26,479 nucleotides of DNA from RGIG4140 sp045632845 (GTDB lineage Bacteria > Pseudomonadota > Alphaproteobacteria > CAAHEQ01 > UBA3637), in assembly GCA_045632845.1 (NCBI GenBank), contig JAZQXL010000007.1, forward strand, positions 1 to 26,479, given 5' to 3'. Positions 14,169-21,326 of the stretch are shown here, piece after piece. The first letter of the stretch is position 1. Each line of letters starts with the position of its first letter. The notes beneath the pieces are model-generated. The model was not told the origin of the DNA. It saw nothing but the letters and a program-made list of their open reading frames with translations, and did no database searches. Made by a program: the position numbers and the translations under genes.

Positions 14169-14459
14169 TTACACTGTCGGTTTTTGAAGAAAAACCCCTT
14201 CAACAATTTCAGGTTGCAGAGCATTTGGCATAGCGATAGGTTGTAAACTTTTCACATGAGCCCACAAAGGGCCTTTTTTACATTCTGAAAGAAAAATATT
14301 CAAAGATACATCTTCGCCTAAAGCCTTTACCTCGACAGAACCATCAGCTCTGTTTCTAACCCAGCCAGAAAGGCCCAGTGTTTTGGCTTGGCGAACACAC
14401 CAAGCCCGATATCCAACACCTTGTACACGGCCAAAAACATAAAAATGAACTTCTTTCAT
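14169..14459 (-). CDS. acyP: Acylphosphatase
   Basis: This is a 96-residue protein of the usual family length. The signature GRVQGVGYR covers residues 10-18, with R18 binding the acyl-phosphate, and SGWVRNRADGSVE carries N36, the second catalytic residue. It hydrolyses the carboxyl-phosphate bond of small acyl phosphates in the cytoplasm. Its ATG follows the AsmA stop codon with no gap, and there is no clear ribosome site of its own, so it is probably translated by coupling. It is last in the rarA-rluC-AsmA-acyP run and faces a terminator. Confidence 0.95.
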   Translation of the reverse strand: MKEVHFYVFGRVQGVGYRAWCVRQAKTLGLSGWVRNRADGSVEVKALGEDVSLNIFLSECKKGPLWAHVKSLQPIAMPNALQPEIVEGVFLQKPTV

Positions 14460-16745
14460 TTATTTTTTCTTCAAAATATCTGTTAAAGACTTTTCAAGTT
14501 GTGTCTTAACTTGCTCTTTAAGTGAATTTTTCACATCTTTAAGCGAACTATTTTTTGTTGCACTTGCTGCATTATCAAGAGAGTCTTCTTTCTTTTGCTG
14601 AACAGGTTGTTTAACTTCTAAGCCCAAAGCTTTTTGACACAAACCACCAACAGGAATAACTTCTTCTGCTTTTGTTTCAACACCTGCAACTTTTTGAGCC
14701 AAATCAGACAACTTATCTTGAGCGACCTCTTTTAATGCACCTTTAACATCTTCTTTCATCTCAATTTTAGAGAAAGGGCCTTGCAATTTCACATATTGAG
14801 CGAATGAAAGCTTTTTGTTCAATTTATTATTTGCTTGGTTAATAGATGGCATCAAAGAAAGAGATAAATATTTTTTCTTAAAATCAATATCCCCACTTAT
14901 AGCCAAATTAATCAAAGACGTTTCAAGTGCAATGTTTCTATCAGAATTAATCACACCATCTTTGATATTTAATTTTAAAGCAGCACAAGATAATTTGGAA
15001 TAATATTCATCACCAGAATAAGAGAAAGCACTATTTTTTGAAACAGCACCAATCACTGAAGGCAATGAGTTAAACCACTTGTTAACAATTACGCCACTTG
15101 GAATTTGAATTTGAACAACCCCATTCAAATTATCAATCATTTCATCTGTGGTGTTTCCTTTAGATTTTAATTCAAACACAGCATTTGCAGGTGAATCTTT
15201 TAAATAAGGTTTCACAAAAGAAAGGTCACTGATCATTAACCCAATACCTTTTAAATAAAGGCTTACTTCAGGAAGAGGATCCACAACTTGAACTTTCAAA
15301 TTCCCCATTATATCACCTGAGAGCAAATCAAGTGAAAAAGGGTTAGCTGTCAAATTACCATCTTTGAGAATAACACGAACATCTGCTTTATGATAGGCAT
15401 TATCAAACAACTTTAAATTTTCAAATTTTGCTTTTACATCAGCATTGATTTTTTTCAAAACAGAAAAATCTAAAGATTTAGCTTTCTTTTCAGCCGTAGA
15501 TTGATTATTTTTTACAGGAGAAATGACCAACTCATCTTGAACCACAACGTCTTCAAAATTAAAATATTCTGAATAAATATTTCCCTTAACATAAGGAACT
15601 TCAGATCTTAAATCAATTGTTCCATTCAATTGAATATCTGTTTTATTAATAAAGGTAGAAATATTATTCAAAGAAATTAAACCATTGTCATACAAAGAGT
15701 TAAAATTAACAGAAATTGGTTGCAATCCATATTTTCTGTACAAATCAGAACTCTTTAATTCAATCTCTCCGACCAAAGAAAGCTTTGGTTCTGTTGAAAT
15801 ATTCTGAGCTCCAACTGTAAGATCGAAATGTCCCAAATCAGTGAAGTTTGCTTTAAATTCTTTAACTTTCAAGTCAGTAAAACCACCCAAAACTCTAAAT
15901 GAAAATATCCCATTTTTTTGAGAAATTTCAGGCAACTTTTGTCCCAAAGAAATAGATCTTAAAAATTCATCAAAATTGGCAACAGAGCCCTCTACTCTCA
16001 AATCTATATCGCTTAAAGAAGATAAACTTCCAATAGATCCGTCAGCTTTGATATCTCCACCTCTTAAATTGATATTAAATGCAAAATCATTCAACCTATC
16101 TGCCAACAAAGATGGAATCAATGTATCTGAAGCAAGCGTAATTTGTATAGGAAGATCGTTATATGTTATATATGAATAAAAACTCTTCATTTGCGTAAAT
16201 GTTGCATTTTTAATAACTAAATTTTTCTCTTTTTTCCCATTACCATATAAAATGTTTATATTTTTTAACGCAATATAATTTAAGTAATATTTTGACAAAT
16301 TACGAGGAGATTTGACTTCTTCATTAGCCCCTGTTTGAGGCAAAACCGCTTTTTCCTCAGGAGAAGAAAACGTCCAGTTATTTTTACCACCTCTTTCAAT
16401 TAGAAAAACAGAACCATTTTTAATAGAGATATCATCTAATTGAATTTTGCCTTTAAACAAGGGAATAATTGCAAAAGAAAGCCCCATCTCATCAAATTTT
16501 GCAAAAGTGGCTTTATCATTAAACTCTTCTGAATTATAAATATGAACACCTTTAACTGCTAAACTTGGTGTTAAAGACATTTTAAGATTGATACTTTCAA
16601 CTTTTACCCTTCTGTTTAACAACAATGCTAATTCATTTTCAATTGGCGTTCTAAAATGATTTAAATCAACAAAAAGCAAAAATAAATATAATGAAGAAGC
16701 CAAAATTAAGACTGTCATAAACAAAAAGCGTATCAATCTAAACAT
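14460..16745 (-). CDS. AsmA-family envelope protein
   Basis: This 761-residue protein has one N-terminal membrane helix (about 7-26) and a large periplasmic part. The start carries the AsmA N-terminal pattern (HFRTPIENELALLLNRRVKVESI, and then SLTPSLAVKGVHIYN). The C-terminal third has the AsmA-like conserved region (GVVQIQIPSGVIVNKWFNSLP and later GVINSDRNIALETSLINLAISGDID). The last 100 residues are K- and Q-rich. AsmA-like proteins are bridge-like lipid-transfer proteins related to the VPS13/Mdm31 group and affect outer-membrane lipid balance. It starts three bases after rluC ends. Which AsmA paralogue it corresponds to cannot be told from the window. Confidence 0.9.
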   Translation of the reverse strand: MFRLIRFLFMTVLILASSLYLFLLFVDLNHFRTPIENELALLLNRRVKVESINLKMSLTPSLAVKGVHIYNSEEFNDKATFAKFDEMGLSFAIIPLFKGKIQLDDISIKNGSVFLIERGGKNNWTFSSPEEKAVLPQTGANEEVKSPRNLSKYYLNYIALKNINILYGNGKKEKNLVIKNATFTQMKSFYSYITYNDLPIQITLASDTLIPSLLADRLNDFAFNINLRGGDIKADGSIGSLSSLSDIDLRVEGSVANFDEFLRSISLGQKLPEISQKNGIFSFRVLGGFTDLKVKEFKANFTDLGHFDLTVGAQNISTEPKLSLVGEIELKSSDLYRKYGLQPISVNFNSLYDNGLISLNNISTFINKTDIQLNGTIDLRSEVPYVKGNIYSEYFNFEDVVVQDELVISPVKNNQSTAEKKAKSLDFSVLKKINADVKAKFENLKLFDNAYHKADVRVILKDGNLTANPFSLDLLSGDIMGNLKVQVVDPLPEVSLYLKGIGLMISDLSFVKPYLKDSPANAVFELKSKGNTTDEMIDNLNGVVQIQIPSGVIVNKWFNSLPSVIGAVSKNSAFSYSGDEYYSKLSCAALKLNIKDGVINSDRNIALETSLINLAISGDIDFKKKYLSLSLMPSINQANNKLNKKLSFAQYVKLQGPFSKIEMKEDVKGALKEVAQDKLSDLAQKVAGVETKAEEVIPVGGLCQKALGLEVKQPVQQKKEDSLDNAASATKNSSLKDVKNSLKEQVKTQLEKSLTDILKKK

Positions 16746-16748
16746 TTT

Positions 16749-17747
16749 TTATTCGTCCTTTTTAAAATAATCAAATGGATCAACTGACTGACTTTCATCA
16801 AAACCCAAAAAGTCAAAAGTATCTTTCATATGTACTGGCAAATCTGCCACCACTTGCAACATTCCTTTTTTAGGATTTGGGTGACTAATTTTCAACCCCC
16901 GTGCATGCAAATGCATTTTATCCCCACAAGGCAAACCCAAGGAAATTGCACGCTCTGAACCATATTTTACATCACCTGCAATTGGCGTGTTTAAAGCCAT
17001 GCAATGTACACGCAATTGGTGGGTCCTTCCCGTTAAAGGCGCCATTTCAAGCCAAGAAGCTTTTCGTGCTAAAGCATCAATAACCCGATAAAGTGTTTGA
17101 GATCTTTGTCCTGCATCGAAATCAATCTTCATTTGCTCTTTGCCCTGTCCATTGCCAACTTTTGCAAGAGGCGCATCAATTTTTCCAGACAAAAGCTTTG
17201 GTTTGCCAACAACAACTGCCCAATAAATCTTTTGTGCTTTTCTATCTTTAAAAGCTTTGGCAAGACTGGCTGCAGCATTGGCCGTTCTACCAAGAATTAA
17301 AACCCCAGAAGTATCCTTGTCCAACCGATGAACCAAATGAGGTTTTTCATTCTTTTCAAATCGAAGCGCATCCAACAAACCATCAACATGACGTGAGGTC
17401 TTTGTTCCACCTTGAACAGCCAAACCAGCTGGCTTATTTAAAACAATTACGTCCTCATCCTTATAAATCACCAATGATTTCATAAAATCAACATCAGCTT
17501 TTGACAAGTTACGTGGTTGAGATTTATCAACCTCTAAATTCTCTTGCATTGGAGGAATACGAATTTCATCCCCGATATTTAAACGATAATCAGTGCTTGT
17601 TTTTTGCCCATTTACTTTGATGTTCTTGGCACGCACCAATTTTTGAATTTGTCCATTCTTAATCTGAGGGTAATGTCTTGAAAACCAACGGTCCAAACGA
17701 ATACCATCATCATCTTTTTGAACTTTTACAAATTGAACTTTAGACAC
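16749..17747 (-). CDS. rluC: 23S rRNA pseudouridine synthase, RluC/RluD family
   Basis: The start is taken at GTG 17747, which has AAGGAG seven bases upstream; this gives 332 residues. The frame can be extended to a TTG at 17798, but without a ribosome site. An S4 RNA-binding domain covers residues about 14-65 (RLDRWFSRHYPQIKNGQIQK). The synthase domain follows, with the catalytic aspartate D143 in HRLDKDTSG and the later GRTHQLRVH motif. It makes pseudouridine in 23S rRNA from uridine already in the chain. The S4 domain and length fit RluC, though RluD cannot be fully excluded. It lies 51 bases after rarA and three bases before the AsmA gene, in one operon. Confidence 0.9.
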   Translation of the reverse strand: MSKVQFVKVQKDDDGIRLDRWFSRHYPQIKNGQIQKLVRAKNIKVNGQKTSTDYRLNIGDEIRIPPMQENLEVDKSQPRNLSKADVDFMKSLVIYKDEDVIVLNKPAGLAVQGGTKTSRHVDGLLDALRFEKNEKPHLVHRLDKDTSGVLILGRTANAAASLAKAFKDRKAQKIYWAVVVGKPKLLSGKIDAPLAKVGNGQGKEQMKIDFDAGQRSQTLYRVIDALARKASWLEMAPLTGRTHQLRVHCMALNTPIAGDVKYGSERAISLGLPCGDKMHLHARGLKISHPNPKKGMLQVVADLPVHMKDTFDFLGFDESQSVDPFDYFKKDE

Positions 17748-17798
17748 CTTATATCTCCTTATAAAAAAAGGTATATCTGATTTCACATTGGAATGCAA

Positions 17799-19112
17799 TT
17801 AAATTTTACTTTTTTTTTGTTTTTTTATTCTGAGCTCATTCCAATAAGCAATCCGCTTTTTAATTTCTCTTTCAAAACCACGCTCAACAGGCCTGTAAAA
17901 CACAGGTCTTTTCATCCCTTCAGGAAAATAATTTTGCCCTGAAAAACTATCTTCTAAATCCGGATCATACTGATACCCTTCATTATATCCTAATGAAGCC
18001 ATCAATTTTGTTGGAGCATTCAAAATATGTTTAGGCGGCATAAAAGTCCCCGTTTCCAAAGCCAATTGCTTTGCCTCATTCCACGCTTTATAAACACCAA
18101 CAGATTTGGGTGCTGTGGCCAAATAAACAGCTAAAGAGGCGACAGCTAAATCCCCCTCTGGGGATCCCAATCGTTCATAAGCATCCCAAGCACAATGAGC
18201 TTGAACCAAAGCCAATGGATCTGCCAAACCAACATCTTCACTTGCAATTCGTGTTAGCCTGCGAAGCAGATATTTCACATCTTCCCCCGCTGTAATCATC
18301 CGCGCACACCAATAAATTGCTGCATCAGGATCTGACCCTCTAATCGACTTATGCAATGCGGAAATTAAATTATAATGATTTTCAGCATTTTTATCATAAT
18401 TTGGGAAACGCTTTTGCAACAAGAGTTCCAACGCTTCTTTATCTAAAATTTCATTTTCAACAGCATACGAATAAACAGCATCAACCAAACTTAAAAAATA
18501 ACGCCCATCACCATCTGCAACCGCTTTGATATAATTGCGACCAACTTCATCCAATGGAATTGGTTTTTCAAAAGCAGCCTCTGCTTTCAACAAAAGCTCT
18601 TCAAGCGCTTCATCTGTCAAACGATTTAAAACAAAAACTTTACACCTTGAAAGCAAAGCGCCATTTAATTCAAAAGAAGGATTTTCAGTTGTTGCCCCAA
18701 CCAAAACAACCGTTCCATCTTCAACATATGGCAAAAAAGCATCTTGCTGCGCTCTGTTAAAACGATGAATTTCATCTACAAAAAGAAGGGTTCCCTTCCC
18801 CATACGGCGACGCTGTGCAGCCACTTCAAAAACTTTTCGTAAATCTGCCACCCCAGAAAAAACAGCTGACAACGCCTCAAAGTGCAATTTAACCTCATCA
18901 GCTAAAATACGCGCAATGGTTGTTTTTCCACACCCTGGAGGCCCCCATAATATAAAAGAAGAAACTTTACCTGAATCAAGCATCCTTCTTAACGGACCTT
19001 TTTGAGATAACAAATGTGATTGCCCCACAACATCATCTAAAGATGATGGGCGAAGTCTATCCGCCAAAGGCTTTTGTATACCCCCAACTGAAAACAATGT
19101 ATCTGCTTGCAT
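17799..19112 (-). CDS. rarA: Replication-associated recombination protein A (RarA/MgsA)
   Basis: This AAA+ ATPase has 437 residues from ATG 19112, chosen because AGGTGG lies five bases before it; a GTG three codons upstream is inside the ribosome site. The Walker A motif GPPGCGKT is at 57-64 and the Walker B motif FVDEIHRFN near 113, followed by ATTENPSF (sensor 1) and SRC. The C-terminal part has the MgsA tetramerisation region (AGEDVKYLLRRLTRIASEDVG) and the typical PPKHILNAPTKLM. It acts with single-strand binding protein at stalled replication forks. It is the first gene of the rarA-rluC-AsmA-acyP run and is divergent from the XRE regulator. Confidence 0.95.
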   Translation of the reverse strand: MQADTLFSVGGIQKPLADRLRPSSLDDVVGQSHLLSQKGPLRRMLDSGKVSSFILWGPPGCGKTTIARILADEVKLHFEALSAVFSGVADLRKVFEVAAQRRRMGKGTLLFVDEIHRFNRAQQDAFLPYVEDGTVVLVGATTENPSFELNGALLSRCKVFVLNRLTDEALEELLLKAEAAFEKPIPLDEVGRNYIKAVADGDGRYFLSLVDAVYSYAVENEILDKEALELLLQKRFPNYDKNAENHYNLISALHKSIRGSDPDAAIYWCARMITAGEDVKYLLRRLTRIASEDVGLADPLALVQAHCAWDAYERLGSPEGDLAVASLAVYLATAPKSVGVYKAWNEAKQLALETGTFMPPKHILNAPTKLMASLGYNEGYQYDPDLEDSFSGQNYFPEGMKRPVFYRPVERGFEREIKKRIAYWNELRIKKQKKSKI

Positions 19113-19129
19113 TAAAACCACCTAATCAA

Positions 19130-19158
19130 AATATGGTATAAGTTAGCATTTTTTTCAA
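19130..19158 (-). promoter_or_regulatory. Candidate rarA promoter
   Basis: On the minus strand TTGAAA, 17 bases, then CATATT. The leader would be only about ten bases and would begin at the AGGTGG site, so the placement is uncertain. Confidence 0.35.
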
Positions 19159-19200
19159 AAAAAAACAATCAAAATGTCCATTTTGAATATTTTTTTAATC

Positions 19201-19227
19201 TTGTAATTTAAAAAAAAATATTATAAT
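19201..19227 (+). promoter_or_regulatory. Candidate promoter of the XRE regulator gene
   Basis: A perfect TATAAT at 19222-19227 has TTGTAA upstream with a rather short 15-base spacer. The leader would be about 60 bases. Confidence 0.45.
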
Positions 19228-19292
19228 ATAGCCCAGAATAAAACCTGAAGTTGTATTTAGATATTTTTTTCAAATAAAATCGAGGAGCTTTC

Positions 19293-20084
19293 ATGTTAGA
19301 GATAGATGAGGATGCTGAAAAAATTTCAACAGATGAAATTAAACAACTCGTTGAACGTGTTTATACTCTAAATGTCAATCCATTCGACGCATTTGTTGGT
19401 TTTATGATCAAAAAACGTCGAAAATACTTAAACCTAAACCAACAACAAGTCGGTTATATGTTAGGCGTGACATTTCAACAAATTCAAAAATATGAAAAAG
19501 GCATCAATCGTCTGAGTGCTGAAAGATTGTGGGATATAGCACACTTGTTTCAAACTGATTATGATTATTACTTTCGCAACATCGGTACGTTTTTAAAAGA
19601 ATTTAACGATCCCAAAATGTTACCCGCCTGTTATAATATGTCTAAAAATCCAATTTCATTTGAAGAAGATGACATTCTTAAAATTATGAATACATTAGAT
19701 GCGTTTCATAACAAAACAGAACCAAAATCTATGCCTGATCTCAAAGACATTGCCAGCCAAATTAATGAACAAAAAGATTCAGCACATTTGGTTTCATATC
19801 TTAAAAACTTTTCACCCAGTGATTTAGATGATTATTTTTCAAACATCTATTCTAAAATGCCCAAAGCAGAACAAAAAAAATATCAACAAGCTTTGAACTT
19901 TAAACATAAAGAACAAACACACCAATCAACTACTGAAGAAGATTTTGAAAAACTTCTAAAAAAACAAGCCGCTCTATGTGATGGGAATGAAGAATTGGTT
20001 GAAACCATTATTCAAGAAAGAAAAAAACGTGGTACAAACCAAATCCAGTTTAAAACCATTCAATTCATTCAAAAAGAAGGGTAG
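19293..20084 (+). CDS. XRE-family transcriptional regulator
   Basis: This 263-residue protein starts after GAGGAG. Residues about 37-90 form an XRE helix-turn-helix: an RRKYLNLNQQQVGYMLGV helix pair, then TFQQIQKYEKG as recognition helix, then NRLSAERLWDIAHLF. The FQQIQKYEKG wording is typical of the alphaproteobacterial regulators often annotated as SinR-like or Cro/C1-type. The remaining 170 residues are charged and helical, with no ligand domain I recognise. The long C-terminal part is unusual for the short SinR-like members. The gene is alone between divergent rarA and the convergent STAS gene. Its targets are unknown; autoregulation in the AT-rich region before 19293 is possible. Confidence 0.9.
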   Translation: MLEIDEDAEKISTDEIKQLVERVYTLNVNPFDAFVGFMIKKRRKYLNLNQQQVGYMLGVTFQQIQKYEKGINRLSAERLWDIAHLFQTDYDYYFRNIGTFLKEFNDPKMLPACYNMSKNPISFEEDDILKIMNTLDAFHNKTEPKSMPDLKDIASQINEQKDSAHLVSYLKNFSPSDLDDYFSNIYSKMPKAEQKKYQQALNFKHKEQTHQSTTEEDFEKLLKKQAALCDGNEELVETIIQERKKRGTNQIQFKTIQFIQKEG

Positions 20085-20166
20085 TTTTTAACTTAATGTT
20101 ATGATTTAAATTAAAAGAATAACATTTTGATAAATAAGATTTAAACACTCCTCAAAAACAGACATA

Positions 20167-20206
20167 ATAATATGCGATATAAAAAATATTTTATATCGCA
20201 TATTAT
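20167..20206. repeat. Perfect 18-bp inverted repeat between convergent genes
   Basis: Arms at 20167-20184 and 20189-20206 pair at all 18 positions around the loop AATA. The core is GCGATAT / ATATCGC. There is no strong T run on either side, so it is not a standard terminator, although it lies where both the XRE and STAS transcripts should end. A bidirectional terminator, a protein-binding site or a small mobile-element relic are possible. Confidence 0.8.
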
Positions 20207-20232
20207 AATAAAAAACAAAACTATATTATTCT

Positions 20233-20535
20233 TTATTCAAAGATATAAAGGCTGTCAAAACGAGCAGCATACATAACTTCTTTAACTTTTCCTTGAGCAC
20301 CTTTGATTGACAAACGAACAGCTTTTGATGATGCTTCATCATGAGCAATTACAAACATACCCAAAGCAGCTGAATCAATAAAATCACAATCTGTTAAATT
20401 AAAAACGATTTTTTCAACATTACCATTTTTAATCAATGAAATGATTTCAAAAAATGTATCATGATCTCTAAATGTAAATGAGCCTGTAAAAACAATCTCT
20501 TTACCACCTTCAATATCAATAGATTTATAATTCAT
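20233..20535 (-). CDS. STAS-domain protein (anti-sigma factor antagonist-like)
   Basis: This 100-residue, single-domain STAS protein has the phosphorylatable serine at S55 in the conserved DFIDSAALGMF motif, as in SpoIIAA- and RsbV-like proteins. The start follows AAGGAGG. In known systems such proteins are switched by phosphorylation by a serine kinase (SpoIIAB/RsbW type) and free a sigma factor or other target. No partner kinase or phosphatase lies in the window. It is downstream of trmB in the same direction, with a 63-base gap that holds its own possible promoter. It may equally belong to a lipid-transport or chemosensory system, since single STAS proteins are found there too. Confidence 0.88.
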   Translation of the reverse strand: MNYKSIDIEGGKEIVFTGSFTFRDHDTFFEIISLIKNGNVEKIVFNLTDCDFIDSAALGMFVIAHDEASSKAVRLSIKGAQGKVKEVMYAARFDSLYIFE

Positions 20536-20556
20536 GGCATAACCTCCTTCTTTTTT

Positions 20557-20586
20557 TATTCTGACCTATTTTTTTTCATTCGTCAA
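20557..20586 (-). promoter_or_regulatory. Candidate promoter of the STAS gene
   Basis: On the minus strand TTGACG is followed by 18 bases and AGAATA, with the ribosome site just downstream. The -35 element is good, the -10 only fair. Confidence 0.4.
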
Positions 20587-20598
20587 CATTATTTTAAT

Positions 20599-21324
20599 TT
20601 ATTTAAGTTTCTTTTTTTGAAAAACAAGATAAATTGGCTTTCTTCCAGCTGCAATTCCTTTTTTTTCATACCTTGTTGGCACCCAATCTTGTGGTGGAAG
20701 TGAAATATCTTCATTCACTTGTTCAAACAAACCAAGCTCTGCCACCTGCTCTAATGTCCATTCGGCATAAGCTTGAACATCTGTTGCCACATAAAAGCAA
20801 CCATCATCATCAAGCAAACGATGAAGATGTTTTTGGTTGATTTTGTTTGTAAAACGTCTTTCAGCATGGCGTGCCTTTGGCCATGGATCTGGGTACAACA
20901 AAAAGATTTTTTTAAAAACCTTATCTTCAAAAAAAGGAAAAACTTCTCGAACGTCATCATCCCAAATACGCACATTATCTGCACGTTCTGGGTCTAAACC
21001 CGTATGCGTTGTTTTACCTTCGTGTGATCCATTCAAATGCGCTAATAAGGATGCAACCCCATTGATAAATGGCTCTGCTGCAAAAAAACCAACATCTTTG
21101 TATTTTAAAGCCAATTCAGCAACATGTTCTCCGCCACCAAAACCAATTTCCAACCAATACTCATTCATTGGTGTAGAAAAAAGTGTTTTAAATGAAACTT
21201 TTTCTTTTGCTGAAAAATCAGGTCTTAACTTCGGCAACAGCTCATCAATGAGCTGTTGCTTAGAAGTTTTAATCGATTTGCCCTTTCTTCTTCCAAAAAA
21301 GCGTAATTCTTTTTCGCCTAACAT
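20599..21324 (-). CDS. trmB: tRNA (guanine-N7)-methyltransferase
   Basis: This is a 241-residue protein. The SAM-binding motif LEIGFGGGEH is near residue 60, and the family signature YPDPWPKARHAERRF follows, with later PTRYEKKGIAAGRKPIYLVF, the usual C-terminal end. It methylates G46 in the tRNA variable loop to m7G using S-adenosylmethionine. Its ATG lies two bases after the glgP stop codon, and its GGAG ribosome site is inside the end of glgP, so the two are coupled. It has no unusual insertions. Confidence 0.96.
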   Translation of the reverse strand: MLGEKELRFFGRRKGKSIKTSKQQLIDELLPKLRPDFSAKEKVSFKTLFSTPMNEYWLEIGFGGGEHVAELALKYKDVGFFAAEPFINGVASLLAHLNGSHEGKTTHTGLDPERADNVRIWDDDVREVFPFFEDKVFKKIFLLYPDPWPKARHAERRFTNKINQKHLHRLLDDDGCFYVATDVQAYAEWTLEQVAELGLFEQVNEDISLPPQDWVPTRYEKKGIAAGRKPIYLVFQKKKLK

Positions 21325-21326
21325 AT

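Noticed and set aside
17748..17798. Longer N-terminus for the pseudouridine synthase from TTG 17798
   Set aside because: The extension has no ribosome site and contains the AAGGAG that serves the GTG at 17747.
20095..20126. Weak inverted repeat AATGTTAT/ATAACATT after the XRE gene
   Set aside because: It has only eight AT-rich pairs with a 16-base loop and no T run; it may be chance.
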